From Embleya sp051903075 (GTDB lineage: Bacteria; Actinomycetota; Actinomycetes; Streptomycetales; Streptomycetaceae), in the NCBI RefSeq assembly GCF_051903075.1, contig NZ_CP182424.1, forward strand, positions 238,593 through 302,592: a stretch of 64,000 nt of DNA. The letters run 5' to 3'. This document shows positions 18,761 through 27,556 of the stretch, piece by piece. The position numbers and the translations under genes were made by a program. Within the stretch, counting starts at the first letter, position 1, and the number at the start of each line of letters is the position of its first letter. The notes under the pieces are model-generated. The model saw only the letters and a program-made list of their open reading frames with translations. It did not search any database and was not told the DNA's origin.

Positions 18761-18779
18761 GTGTGCACAACACGCACAC
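18761..18779. promoter_or_regulatory. Operator-like palindrome GTGTGCACAACACGCACAC
   Basis: Six-base inverted arms (GTGTGC/GCACAC) around ACAACAC, in the divergent promoter region of the XRE regulator and the graspetide operon. It matches the 19-bp palindrome at 37845-37863 at 14 of 19 positions, with the core TGCACAACA intact. Likely a binding site for the XRE regulator; inference only. Confidence 0.6.
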
Positions 18780-18887
18780 CGATTGCACGAACCGCACACA
18801 CCCTTCCCGCCCCCACCGCGGCGCGGTCTGCTGGTAACGCACAGCACCACCACGCACCAGCCACCAACCGCAGGAAAGGGATCACCC

Positions 18888-19103
18888 ATGGCCACCCCGC
18901 TGCTCCTCACTCGCCGCCTCGCGGCTCCCGCACCGACCACCCGCCCGCTCTCGTTGCCGGAGCACCGCTACGACCCGCTCGCCGGGGCGAACGTCGTCGC
19001 GGACGGCCGCCTGCTGGTGGAGGCGGCCGATCCCGCGGTCGTGGCGAACTACACCAGCACCCAGGACCAAGGCGGCGTGCGCCGCAAGGACGACCCCAAG
19101 TAA
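18888..19103 (+). CDS. tgmA: Graspetide precursor peptide (ATP-grasp-modified RiPP)
   Basis: Starts at ATG 18888 behind AGGAAAGGGA; 71 residues. The segment LPEHRYDPLAGANVVADGRL followed by VEAADPAVVANYTSTQDQGG is the pattern of TgmA-type precursors of the SAV_5884/5885 graspetides. The C-terminal core holds Thr/Ser (YTSTQ) and acidic residues (D, DDPK) that an ATP-grasp ligase could join by ester bonds, or by amide bonds to lysine. The stop overlaps the start of the ligase gene (TAATG). The core is short, so one or two crosslinks seem most likely. Identity rests on motif memory plus the adjacent ligase. Confidence 0.82.
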   Translation: MATPLLLTRRLAAPAPTTRPLSLPEHRYDPLAGANVVADGRLLVEAADPAVVANYTSTQDQGGVRRKDDPK

Positions 19104-20077
19104 TGCGCCCCCGCGAAGCCCGCGTGATCGTCGTCGCGGCCGAGGACGACCTCACCGCCGACCTCGTCGCGAGCCGCCTCGACCGTGACGCGTTCATCCG
19201 CCTGGACCCCGGCCGCCTGCGCGAAACCGTCACCGCCGGCGGCCGGTTCGCCGCCGGCACCTGGACCACCGTCCTCGACGACGGCCACCGGGCCGCGACC
19301 CTCGGACCCACAACCTCGGTGTACTGGCGCAAACCCACCCACCCCGACACCCACCCCGACGCGGACGAACGCTGGCGCGCCGACGAGAACACCACCGCAC
19401 TCCTGGGCCTGCTCCGCGCCCATCCCGTCCTGTGGGTCAACGACCCGCTCGTCGTGGACGCGTCCGAGTACAAACCCACCCAACTCGCCTGCGCGGCACG
19501 CTGTGGACTGCGCGTACCGGACACCCTGTTCACGTGCGACCCGGACACGGCCCGTACCTTCGTGACCGCCCACCACAACAAGGTCGTGGTCAAGGCCCTC
19601 ACCCAACGCCACACCACCCTGATCCCCACCACCCGCCTGCGCGCGTGCGACGACCTCGACGCGATCGCCGGCACCGTCCACTACCTCCAGGCCCTCGTCG
19701 AGGACCGCCTGTTCGACGCCCGCGTCACGGTGGTCGGGGATCGGGTGTTCGCCGCGTCGATCGCCACCGACGGCGCCCTCGATTGGCGTACCGTCCCGGC
19801 CGCCGACTGCCGCCACGCCGCGATTACGCCACCCGTCGACGTCGAACGCGCCTGTGTGGAACACGTGCGCGAACTCGGCCTGGTCTACGCCGCGCTGGAC
19901 TTCGTCGTCACCGCCGACGGCTGGACCTACCTGGAGACCAACTGCGCGGGCGAGTTCGGCTGGATCGAAGCCCTCACCGGCCTGCCGATCTCCGCCGAGA
20001 TCGCCCGGGTCCTCACCGACGACACCACCGAGCTCGCCACTACCCGGTACCCGGAGCCCAAGCGCGCGAGGATGTGA
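19103..20077 (+). CDS. tgmB: ATP-grasp ribosomal peptide maturase
   Basis: 324 residues. The N-terminal domain opens with VIVVAAEDDLTADLVASRLD. The central segment EYKPTQLACAARCGLRVPDTLFTCDPDTA is the family hallmark, followed by VVVKAL and, near the C-terminus, ALDFVVTADGWTYLETNCAGEFGWIE with the metal/ATP-binding D...E-x-N residues. Enzymes of this GRASP_SAV5884 group use ATP to activate acidic side chains of the precursor and couple them to Ser/Thr or Lys, giving macrocycles. The ATG overlaps the precursor stop by one base, so the two are translationally coupled. The kinase-like gene follows after two bases. Confidence 0.9.
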   Translation: MRPREARVIVVAAEDDLTADLVASRLDRDAFIRLDPGRLRETVTAGGRFAAGTWTTVLDDGHRAATLGPTTSVYWRKPTHPDTHPDADERWRADENTTALLGLLRAHPVLWVNDPLVVDASEYKPTQLACAARCGLRVPDTLFTCDPDTARTFVTAHHNKVVVKALTQRHTTLIPTTRLRACDDLDAIAGTVHYLQALVEDRLFDARVTVVGDRVFAASIATDGALDWRTVPAADCRHAAITPPVDVERACVEHVRELGLVYAALDFVVTADGWTYLETNCAGEFGWIEALTGLPISAEIARVLTDDTTELATTRYPEPKRARM

Positions 20078-20079
20078 CG

Positions 20080-20871
20080 ATGGACCCGCTGCTCGCCGCC
20101 GCTCTCGCCGCCCTCGACATCACCGACGAGCCCCGCCCCCTGACCACGCACCACACCGACGCCTGGCGGGCCGGCCGCTGGAAGATCAAGACCACAGTCG
20201 AACCGAAGGCCGCGGCCCTGCTCCTGCACGAGGCCCGGGCCGTGCGGCTGCTGCACGCCCGGGGTCTGCATCCCGCCGACGGCCGACACGCACGCGTCGG
20301 CGAAGGGGTCTGGACCGCGGTGGAGTTCCTGCCCGGCGTAGACCTGTGGCAGTGGTGCGCCCGGGGCCGCGTCCCCGACCCCCCGCCCGACTTCGCACCG
20401 CGCCTGACCACGGTCGCCCACCGCGCGTTCGCCGCACTCGACGACCTCCACGCCGCCGGATGGCGCCACGGCGACCTGCAACCCTGGAACATCCTGATCG
20501 GCCCCGGCGACCAGCCCGTGTTCGTCGACCACGAATACACCCACCACCGGGACCTGTTGCCACCGACGGGTCCCTACCGGGGCGGCATGGACCACGCCAC
20601 CACCCCCGACGTCGCCCGCCGACTCCTGCACACCCCACCCGAGGTCCACATCCGTCTCACCCCCGCCGACGAACGCCACGCCCTCGCCGCCGCCCTGCGC
20701 TGGGCCTGGACCGGAACCACCCCCGCCACTACCCGCGACGTCGGGCCCGATGTCACCCTCGAAGACCTCCTCGAGGACATCGCCACCGGCCGACACCATG
20801 TCCCCCTCGCCGACGCGCGCCCATGGCCCGCCCCGGAGCTCGAGGCCCTCATCGCACACGCGACAACGTAG
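20080..20871 (+). CDS. Kinase-like (phosphotransferase-fold) protein in the graspetide operon
   Basis: 263 residues. A small N-lobe has K35/K37 and E51 in place of the usual ATP lysine and helix-C glutamate, and lacks a normal glycine loop. The catalytic loop is HGDLQPWNIL (H130, D132, N137) and the metal-binding position is D150 in VFVDHEY. This is the aminoglycoside-phosphotransferase/protein-kinase-like fold; the overall size is near the minimum for the family. It begins two bases after the ATP-grasp stop and is clearly co-transcribed. Possible roles are phosphorylation of the precursor or product, or self-resistance. I know of no characterised graspetide pathway with such an enzyme. A hairpin follows at 20881-20903. 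Confidence 0.75.
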   Translation: MDPLLAAALAALDITDEPRPLTTHHTDAWRAGRWKIKTTVEPKAAALLLHEARAVRLLHARGLHPADGRHARVGEGVWTAVEFLPGVDLWQWCARGRVPDPPPDFAPRLTTVAHRAFAALDDLHAAGWRHGDLQPWNILIGPGDQPVFVDHEYTHHRDLLPPTGPYRGGMDHATTPDVARRLLHTPPEVHIRLTPADERHALAAALRWAWTGTTPATTRDVGPDVTLEDLLEDIATGRHHVPLADARPWPAPELEALIAHATT

Positions 20872-20880
20872 GACCTCACT

Positions 20881-20903
20881 GACCGGGACACGCGGACCCG
20901 GTC
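20881..20903 (+). terminator. Possible terminator of the graspetide operon
   Basis: A perfect 7-bp stem (GACCGGG/CCCGGTC) with a 9-base loop, ten bases after the kinase-like gene. No T-run. Moderately convincing. Confidence 0.4.
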
Positions 20904-20962
20904 CGTGGTCACACCCGCGGAACCGTCCACTCCCGCCAGGCGCGAAGCCGGCCCGGACCACC

Positions 20963-21202
20963 GTGACCACGGATTCTCGAATCCCTCAAGGGATCGCCGC
21001 CGCCCGCCGCGACCACGGCCCCCGGGCCGCGCTCGACCTCCTCGGCGCGCCCGCCCCACACCCCACACCCGCCCAACCCCGGCGCGTTCTGGTCCACGGC
21101 ACCGGCGCCCGCCGCCACCCCTACGCCGACCTCCAACCCCCGGGCCGGCGTTCCGCGGACCTGAGCCGCTACGGGCACCGAAGTCGCGGGAGCGCTGGCT
21201 GA
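20963..21202 (+). CDS. Short ORF, 79 aa, uncertain
   Basis: GTG 20963 starts a frame VTTDSRIPQGIAAARRDHGPRAALDLL with fair codon bias and an arginine-rich C-terminus. No ribosome binding site is obvious. It could be a small gene trailing the graspetide operon or chance reading. No family recognised. Confidence 0.35.
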   Translation: MTTDSRIPQGIAAARRDHGPRAALDLLGAPAPHPTPAQPRRVLVHGTGARRHPYADLQPPGRRSADLSRYGHRSRGSAG

Positions 21203-21598
21203 TCCTTCGGGATACCGCGCGTGCCGAGGGTGGCGGCAAGGTGTGTTGTGGTCGTTGACACAGGCCGTGCCTCCTGTGCCGGGCGGTGCGATGGGAACGC
21301 GCGTTTCGCGGCGGGTGGGCGTTGCGGGTCGATTTGCCGCTGTGGACCGGCTACTCGGTGCCGGGGGGTACGAGGTCGGCCCCGCCCTGCACCTCCGGAT
21401 CGCCCCAGCCCATGCCCTCGTCCCCATTTCCGGACAGGACTACCGCAGGCTCCCCCGGCCCTGACCGTGTCGACCTGCGGCTCGACGGAGAGCCGAATCC
21501 ATGATAGGCGAGCAACCGCCGTGACGCACAAGGGTGGAACTCCCACGACGCGGCGTGGTCACGGTCCGGAGAGCGTCCCTCACGGCGAAGCTGGGACC
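21203..21598. other. Non-coding or decayed stretch
   Basis: A plus-strand frame near 21330-21460 (AAVDRLLGAGGYEVGPALHLR) has some protein character and may be a remnant, but it lacks a start signal. Nothing else is seen. Confidence 0.3.
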
Positions 21599-22126
21599 GT
21601 GAGCATCAGCAGCGAACACCCGGTGGGCGTGGAACAGGTCTACAGAGCCATGGTTGCGCTGGGAGTCGAACCTCTCTTCGAACCGGACGTACGACCGGAG
21701 GGTCCGCGGGACGAGGACCGCCGACGACTACTCGGTGCCCTGCTGGCCAAGGTGGAACTGGAGACCACCACCGCGATGCGGCCGGCGAACGAACAGGACG
21801 AAGGCGAACTGCTGCAGGGTTGGATCGAGCAGGTGGGGCCGGACTCGAAGCTGTCCGCCAACGTGCTCATCAACCGACTGCAACGCACCGGGGTGCAACT
21901 CCTGGGGCTCGACGAGGACGAGACCCTCCCGGGGCAAGCGGCGTCATCCATGGTCATGGCGGTTGCGGGGGACGTGTTCGGCGCCCACCTGTGCTTCCGC
22001 GAGGGTGACGTGGACGGCGTCCGGCTGGCCCTCGGCCGAGCTGAGGCTTCCATGATCGAGGTCCGGCAGAGCATGCACGACCTGCGTGTCGCCATCGGCG
22101 ACGCGCAGGAGGAGCCGGACCGGTGA
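21599..22126 (+). CDS. Hypothetical protein, 175 aa
   Basis: GTG 21599 (VSISSEHPVGVEQVYRAMV) is preferred because the open frame upstream is not protein-like. The product is acidic and mostly helical, with no cysteine pair, membrane segment or catalytic motif. Regular leucines and an amphipathic C-terminal helix (ALGRAEASMIEVRQSMHDLRVAI) suggest a compact helical bundle. Convergent with the gene ending at 22258. I do not recognise the family. Confidence 0.65.
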   Translation: MSISSEHPVGVEQVYRAMVALGVEPLFEPDVRPEGPRDEDRRRLLGALLAKVELETTTAMRPANEQDEGELLQGWIEQVGPDSKLSANVLINRLQRTGVQLLGLDEDETLPGQAASSMVMAVAGDVFGAHLCFREGDVDGVRLALGRAEASMIEVRQSMHDLRVAIGDAQEEPDR

Positions 22127-22257
22127 GAGAGCACGCAGTTCCGGAAGCGATTCGGCGCGACGAACGCGTCCGCCCTTCGCGTCACAGCCGACGGACGGAC
22201 GTCGCTGTGGCGAGAGGGTCGGCTTGCGCCGTCCGTTCGGCTCGGTGTCCTGCCCGC

Positions 22258-23655
22258 TCACGCTCGCGTTCGTGACGGTGACGGGCGGCGGGGCCGCGGT
22301 GGGAGGCGGGTGCCGCTGGGGTAGGAGCCGGGGTTGTCGAGCCATGCCTGGATCTGCCGGAGTCCGACGCGGAGTTGGTCGTCGTCGGCCTGGGCGCGGT
22401 TGTCGGTGCCCATGGCGTGGTTCACGCGGATCTGCACGAAGGGCACGGCTTCACCGGTTTTGGCGCTGAGGGGCCCGACACGGTCGGCGACCGCCCCGCG
22501 CAGTTGCGTGCCGTTGAGCGCTTCGATGTCGTCGACGGAAAGGGCGCGCAGGGAGGGGCCGGGAAAGGTGTGGTCGGTGAGCCAGCGTTCGATGTGGTCC
22601 AGGCCAATGGCCAGATGGGCGAGCGAGGCGTGGTCGCGTGTGCGGATGCCCATGGCGCGGTTGAGCGCGGTGTGCACCGCTCGAATGGGTTCCTTGTGTC
22701 GGCGGGCGAGTTCGAGGGCGAGCTCGTTGAGGAGATCGCGGGCGGCGCGGGGGGTCAGCAGGGTGGGGGGCTCGCACGTGTCGCAGGCCGCGGCGAAGAC
22801 GGCGGCGGGCTGTTCGTGGCACGAGGCACAGACGAACCCCGGGCACGCCGCGCACAGCACCTCGGCGTCGCCCGCGTCCGGCCACGCCCGAGGTCCGAGG
22901 TCGCGGCGCAATTCGTCGGACACAGGGCCGCATCGGTCCACGCACCGTCGCCGCGCCAGGGTCGTGCCGGGGCGCGGGGACAGTGCTCGCCGCAGAAAGC
23001 GGTGGCCGGTCGTGTGCTCCTCGTCGCTGCCGTCGACGGCTTCGAGGTCGGCGGTGCGTGCCGCGTGGTAGGCGGCGGACAACGACGGCGCATGATCGTT
23101 GCGGGTCTTCCCGTGCTCGTGCTCGTCGTCGAGGCAGGCGCAGCGTTCGGCCCGGCCATGGGCGCCCGTGCCGAACATGCCGCATCCGGGGCACACGGTC
23201 CAGCGGTGAGGCGCGTCGTTCGCGGTGGACATCTTCGGCTCGGAAGGGCTGCCCCAGGCCTCGCACGTATCGTCGGCGACGCCGCCGCAGGGGATCGGTC
23301 CCAACGACAAAAGTGCCATGCCCTGCCACGGTTCGTCGACGTGCAGGGGAGTGGCGCGTTCGGCGGGGGGCTCGCCGGGTGCGCGTTGCTCCTCGGTTCC
23401 CGGCTCGAATCGCCTGCCGGCGGCCGCGGTGGCGAAGCACCGCCATCGGCTCATCACGGTGGGAGGGGCCTCGTCCCAGGCATCGAACCAGATGCGCTGG
23501 TTGGGGAGCCAGAACGCGGGGGTGAACTCGCAGTCGGGGGTGTCGCGGAACACGCACGGTTCGTAGAGCCACGCGACCTCGAGCCGGTCGAAGAAGATCG
23601 ACCATCGCGCGTGCAGTTCCGTCTCGAACGACGCCGTGACGACTTCCCAGGCCAT
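22258..23655 (-). CDS. Cysteine-rich hypothetical protein with a degenerate Vsr-like start
   Basis: 465 residues. The first 60 resemble the start of Vsr/PD-(D/E)XK-like proteins common in actinomycetes and phages (ETELHARWSIFFDRLEVAWLYEP...FTPAFWLPNQRIWFDAW). The usual catalytic aspartate before FWLP is a threonine/proline context, and the E-x-K strand is replaced by FDAW, so it is probably inactive as a nuclease. Then come CxxC-type clusters (CPGCGMFG, CAACPGFVCASC, CDTC), a helical region, and a proline/arginine tail. It is the second gene of a minus-strand pair, starting 15 bases after the 23671-24183 gene, which also carries CxxC pairs. Confidence 0.7.
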   Translation of the reverse strand: MAWEVVTASFETELHARWSIFFDRLEVAWLYEPCVFRDTPDCEFTPAFWLPNQRIWFDAWDEAPPTVMSRWRCFATAAAGRRFEPGTEEQRAPGEPPAERATPLHVDEPWQGMALLSLGPIPCGGVADDTCEAWGSPSEPKMSTANDAPHRWTVCPGCGMFGTGAHGRAERCACLDDEHEHGKTRNDHAPSLSAAYHAARTADLEAVDGSDEEHTTGHRFLRRALSPRPGTTLARRRCVDRCGPVSDELRRDLGPRAWPDAGDAEVLCAACPGFVCASCHEQPAAVFAAACDTCEPPTLLTPRAARDLLNELALELARRHKEPIRAVHTALNRAMGIRTRDHASLAHLAIGLDHIERWLTDHTFPGPSLRALSVDDIEALNGTQLRGAVADRVGPLSAKTGEAVPFVQIRVNHAMGTDNRAQADDDQLRVGLRQIQAWLDNPGSYPSGTRLPPRPRRPSPSRTRA

Positions 23656-23670
23656 GCCGGAGCGCTCCCC

Positions 23671-24183
23671 TCAGAACAGCACGTCGTCCATGGGCACCGA
23701 CAGTCCGGTGCCCGCGTCAGCCTTCTTGGTGTCCCACTGCACGTACACGGGGAAGTCGAAGGCCCCTTCGCGGCGCCGTTCCTCCTCGGTGGCCAGACGG
23801 GGCTGCCACGCCGTTCCGGGGAAGGCCGGTGCGCTGCCCGCCCGCAGCACCTCCATGTCCTGCAGCGCTCCGGTCATGACGCTGTACCGGGCGAGCAGGA
23901 CTTCGGAGTCGGGCCACTCCTTGGCCTTCGCCGCCAGGTGGTGGTCGTTGAGCGGGAACCGGTCGCACCGCGCGAGGAACGCCTCGGCGTACGCGCGTGC
24001 CCGGGTGTCGATCCCTGGGAAGGCGCGATCCACGCAGCGTTCGCACCAGCCGGCGGCGACGTCGCACAGGGTCCGGTCCTTGACCAGGTTCTTCTTGCAG
24101 GTGCGGCATTTCGTCTTGGCGACGTCCGGGGAACGCGCGCCCTTGTCCAGCAGGAACAGTCGTCTGGCCGCGATGACGTCCAC
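23671..24183 (-). CDS. Hypothetical protein with a zinc-ribbon-like domain, 170 aa
   Basis: Residues 26-50 read CRTCKKNLVKDRTLCDVAAGWCERC: three cysteine groups spaced like a zinc ribbon. The preceding LFLLDKGARSPDVAK and the following helix (ARAYAEAFLARCDRFPL) complete a small domain. The C-terminal half has no motif. It leads the pair with 22258-23655 (15-base gap), so the two cysteine-rich proteins are probably made together and may act together. Divergent from 24457. Confidence 0.65.
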   Translation of the reverse strand: MDVIAARRLFLLDKGARSPDVAKTKCRTCKKNLVKDRTLCDVAAGWCERCVDRAFPGIDTRARAYAEAFLARCDRFPLNDHHLAAKAKEWPDSEVLLARYSVMTGALQDMEVLRAGSAPAFPGTAWQPRLATEEERRREGAFDFPVYVQWDTKKADAGTGLSVPMDDVLF

Positions 24184-24456
24184 CCGGATCTCCCTTGTGT
24201 CGGGGCCGGGCTCGGCCGCCTGGCTCCGACCCTAGAAGCGGGCACTTCCGCCGACGCATCCGGACGGTTGGTTTTCACTCCGGAGTGGACGCGTCTCACC
24301 CGGACGGTCCAATGACGATCACGGGCCCTCGGCTCGACTCGCGTACCGACACCCCATCGACGCACGCGAGACGTCTCCGGCCGCCGGCGCCATGCGATCG
24401 ATGTTTGCGCTGCCATCCGGGCGTCACTGCGGGTTCGTCTTCACTACGCTGCGCAC

Positions 24457-25803
24457 ATGGACCTCGCACCATCTCAGGACGCCGTGCCGCGCGCTGTCTG
24501 TGACGCGCCCTACACCGCAGTGAGCCTGACCCGCCTGTGGCTGGGGTTCACCGCGATACAGCTGTGGTGCAAGGCGGTTGGCCTGGGGGCGGAGGAGCCG
24601 GACGAGGAACGCGGTGACGCATCGAACCGCTCGGCCGTCGTCACCTCGGCCGTGATCCACGCCCGCACCTGCGGTGCCGACTGGCCGGACATCGGCAGCG
24701 CCCTGGGTCACAAGGAGGCGCACATGCGCCGCGTGTACGGCAGGACCGTGACGGACTGGGCCAGGTTGTCGACGGGGCGGGACGGTCTGCCGCGGCTGCC
24801 TTCGTCGGACCCGGACGAACTCGCGGAACAGCTCGACGCGTGGATCAACGACCAGGGCGGCGAGTACTGGTCCGCCTGGAGCGGGCGCGAGGCTTCGGAC
24901 ATGCTGGAGAGGATGACCCCGCTTCAGGAACTCGCGGCCCTGCCGCAACACGCGTGCGAACCGCTCGACGTGCCCGATCCGGCCGCGCTGCGCGAACGCG
25001 AGGCGCTCCTCCACGACTGCCTCGCCCGCCTCGAGCCCGACAAACGCTTGGCCGCGTCTCAATACCGGGCCGCACTGCACGCACGCCGCCAAGCCTGCGA
25101 ACTACGCCGCCTCTTGGCCCTGGAGGACCCGCGCGGTCCTCGGATCCCGCTTTCTTCCGCCCGAGCGCACGTAGGACGCGGGAACGGCGACTACGGGTCC
25201 GATCGCCTCGCGCTGCGCGGCTGTGGCCGTGACGGCTCTTCGGAGAGGCTCGCCGACGAGGGGCCGACACCTCCCGCCCGCCGGTCGACCCCGACTCCTC
25301 GTTCCACACCCATCGCGCACGACGACCGCGCCCACGACCGCCTCGGAAGGAGCGCACGTGCCCATCACCATCGTCCGACACGCAGACGGCAGGGAAGAAT
25401 TCGTCACCGTCTTCGACGGACAGATCCGGGCCGAGCACGCGGACGGCTCACCCTGCCCGCGCACGGGCAAGGGCAAGCACCGGCAACGACCGCTCGACCC
25501 GCGTTGCCCCGGAAGGGCACGCTACGTCGCCCACTGCAGGACCTGCGGATGGCAATGCGAGGACACCACGGAGAAGTCCATCAAGGACATGACGCGCACA
25601 CACGCGCAACCGTGCGACGCCCGCCAACCCCGCATCATGACGGCCCGGGAAGCGTGGGCTCGTCACACGCACGGCCGCACCCGAACGACCCTCCAAGCAC
25701 CGCACGTCAAGGCACCCGACAGGGATCCGGCGCCGGATCAACCCGCTCCCGCGCCCCGGGGCGAGCGACCCGCGCCCGCCGAGAACCCCCTCCCGCGCCA
25801 TGA
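24457..25803 (+). CDS. Hypothetical protein with HTH-like segment; 3' end doubtful
   Basis: ATG 24457 opens a frame that is convincing for about 230 residues. The segment AVIHARTCGADWPDIGSALGHKEAHMRRVYG looks like a helix-turn-helix, and LREREALLHDCLARLEPDKR is an amphipathic helix. After about 25150 the frame stays open but turns arginine/histidine/proline-rich, and from 25358 another frame carries a better gene with a strong ribosome binding site. Either the two overlap by 446 bp or, more likely, this gene has lost its own stop through a frameshift near 25130-25250. Function unknown; DNA binding is a guess. Confidence 0.5.
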   Translation: MDLAPSQDAVPRAVCDAPYTAVSLTRLWLGFTAIQLWCKAVGLGAEEPDEERGDASNRSAVVTSAVIHARTCGADWPDIGSALGHKEAHMRRVYGRTVTDWARLSTGRDGLPRLPSSDPDELAEQLDAWINDQGGEYWSAWSGREASDMLERMTPLQELAALPQHACEPLDVPDPAALREREALLHDCLARLEPDKRLAASQYRAALHARRQACELRRLLALEDPRGPRIPLSSARAHVGRGNGDYGSDRLALRGCGRDGSSERLADEGPTPPARRSTPTPRSTPIAHDDRAHDRLGRSARAHHHRPTRRRQGRIRHRLRRTDPGRARGRLTLPAHGQGQAPATTARPALPRKGTLRRPLQDLRMAMRGHHGEVHQGHDAHTRATVRRPPTPHHDGPGSVGSSHARPHPNDPPSTARQGTRQGSGAGSTRSRAPGRATRARREPPPAP

Positions 25804-26659
25804 TCGCCCTCCCGCCGTCGCGATGACCGCGGCCCGGTGCGACGAACTCGCGGACCTGCTGCTGCGTGCCTCGGTCACCGCCACCGGCCCCCTCGCCCGA
25901 GACCTGACCCGAGCAGCCCTGGAACTGCGCGACACCGCACTCCGACACACCTCCTCGCGCCGTCCGCCCCCACACAGCGGCCCCGAACAGGCCGACCCTC
26001 ACCAAAGAATCCCCGCGACGCCGAACGCACCGCTACCACCCACCACACCCGACCGTCCCACCCCGGAGCCCACCGCCCCGGCCACGACATCGCCGGCGCA
26101 CACGCCCACCCCGGTTACGCCCCGCCCGCACGAAACGCACCGGACGCACAGGACACCGACCATGGGCGACGGCCCGCCGGAACCCCCACACCAAATGCCG
26201 CCCGACACGGGGGACATCCCCGCCGAGCAGGCGATGCTCGGCGCCATGCTCCTCGACCCCACGGTGATCGACGACATCCTCGAGTACGTCGGCCTCAACG
26301 CCCACGACCTCCACCGCCCCGCCCACCAAATGCTGTTCACCACCCTCGCCACCCGCCGCGAGAACGGCCGGACCATCGACCCGGAACACATCGCCCGAGA
26401 CCTCGACGACCAAGGCCTGCTGCGCACGTGCGGCGGCCGCCCATACCTGCTCACCCTGATCGCCGCCGCACCCCCGCCCGGCCACGCCGAACACCACGCA
26501 CACCTCGTCCGCCAGAACGCCGCCGACCGACGCACCCACCTCCTCCGCGCCGACACCGACATCGCCGCGACCGAGCCACGCCCGGCGCTGCGCCTGGTAC
26601 GAGGTCGCGAGCCCGGTGAGCCGTCCGACGACGGGCCGCGAGTGCCGCCCGCGGTCTGA
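25358..26659 (+). CDS. Protein carrying only the DnaB helicase N-terminal domain
   Basis: GTG 25358 follows GGAAGGAG at six bases; 433 residues. The N-terminus has strand-rich VPITIVRHADGREEFV and a CRTCGWQC pair. The middle is proline-rich and disordered. Residues about 280-385 match the DnaB N-terminal domain: IPAEQAMLGAMLLDPTVIDDIL, NAHDLHRPAHQMLFTTLATR, GRPYLLTLIAAAP. The RecA-like ATPase domain of DnaB is absent, so it cannot be a helicase. In DnaB the N-domain mediates hexamer collar formation and primase contact, so a stand-alone copy could bind or block the host replicative helicase. A scrap with the same C-terminal sequence lies near 47541-47634. Confidence 0.75.
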   Translation: MPITIVRHADGREEFVTVFDGQIRAEHADGSPCPRTGKGKHRQRPLDPRCPGRARYVAHCRTCGWQCEDTTEKSIKDMTRTHAQPCDARQPRIMTAREAWARHTHGRTRTTLQAPHVKAPDRDPAPDQPAPAPRGERPAPAENPLPRHDRPPAVAMTAARCDELADLLLRASVTATGPLARDLTRAALELRDTALRHTSSRRPPPHSGPEQADPHQRIPATPNAPLPPTTPDRPTPEPTAPATTSPAHTPTPVTPRPHETHRTHRTPTMGDGPPEPPHQMPPDTGDIPAEQAMLGAMLLDPTVIDDILEYVGLNAHDLHRPAHQMLFTTLATRRENGRTIDPEHIARDLDDQGLLRTCGGRPYLLTLIAAAPPPGHAEHHAHLVRQNAADRRTHLLRADTDIAATEPRPALRLVRGREPGEPSDDGPRVPPAV

Positions 26660-26803
26660 TCCCCTCAGCGCGGGCCCGCCCGACGCGGACGCCGTCGGCC
26701 GGCCGCGAGATAGGCCGGCGAACCCGAGCACCCCTCGCGCCGACTGCGGTCGAACGGCCCGGCTTCCCGCGTGTGCGGCACAGCACCGAAGGGACAGAGC
26801 ACC

Positions 26804-27240
26804 GTGCGACACGGCGCCTTCCCGGTCGAGATCCCGCCGTTCGTCGAGGCACTGGCCGTGTGGGGGGCTGGGCCGTCGAACACGGCGGCGTTCCCCTGGA
26901 GTACGCGGCCGACGTGCTCGCCGACCACCCCGTGTACGTCGAGGATTCCGGAGTGCCCGACGCGACGGAGACCGAGCGTTGGACCTGGGCCGCGGAGGAC
27001 CTGGCCGATTGGGAGGGGATCGTCGTCCGCATGGAGTGGCCGGGCGCGTGACCCTGGAGGACCACGAACGCCGCCGCGCGCAACTCGACGCGGAACCGAC
27101 CGTCCCGACCCGGAATCCGCTTCGTGGCGAGCTGCACGACCCGGCCGAACCCGACCGCCGCCCCGTCGACGCCACGACCGGCGCACAGATCCGCCCCGGG
27201 AACAGCATCCTCGCCCCACACGGTGATCCGGACCCGGCTG
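26804..27240 (+). pseudogene. Decayed second copy of the first module gene (9059-9541)
   Basis: From GTG 26804 (VRHGAFPVEIPPFVEALAVW) the frame breaks at a run of six G (26862-26867). It continues in another frame (EYAADVLADHPVYVEDSGVP...AAEDLADWEGIVV), then shifts again to LEDHERRRAQLDAEP, which matches the 9059 gene. After PHGDP about 275 bp present in the first copy are missing and the sequence jumps into the next gene's upstream region. The N-terminal part has no counterpart at 9059, so the two copies complement each other in showing the original gene. Confidence 0.65.
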
Positions 27241-27296
27241 CTTCGAACTCCCGCTTCGCGCCCCGCCGGTCGGGGGCGCCGGCCAAACCGAACCCC

Positions 27297-27556
27297 ATGA
27301 CGACAACGACACCCCGACGCTGGTACGGCCAGGACCAGTTCGGCGACCCGCCCCCGCCCGAGGGCACCCCCGGCATCGAGCGGTCGGCGGCCCGCTCGAC
27401 GGACTGTGGATGGTCCTGATCGGCAACGGCCCGCAGCACTACCCGGACGGAGTCGCGCTGTACGCCGGCAATGGCGCTACCCGGACGGACGTTCCCACTA
27501 CGTCCACGCCGACCCGCCGGGACGGGCGACTGCACTGGGAAGGCGACAGCGCCTGA
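27297..27556 (+). pseudogene. Decayed second copy of the 9654-9914 gene
   Basis: Starts MTTTTPRRWYGQDQFGDPPPP exactly as the first copy. Compared base by base it has a 1-base deletion after GTPGIE, another in the AGNGA segment and a 1-base insertion before DGRLHWEGDSA, ending at the equivalent TGA. No single frame spans it. Confidence 0.75.
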
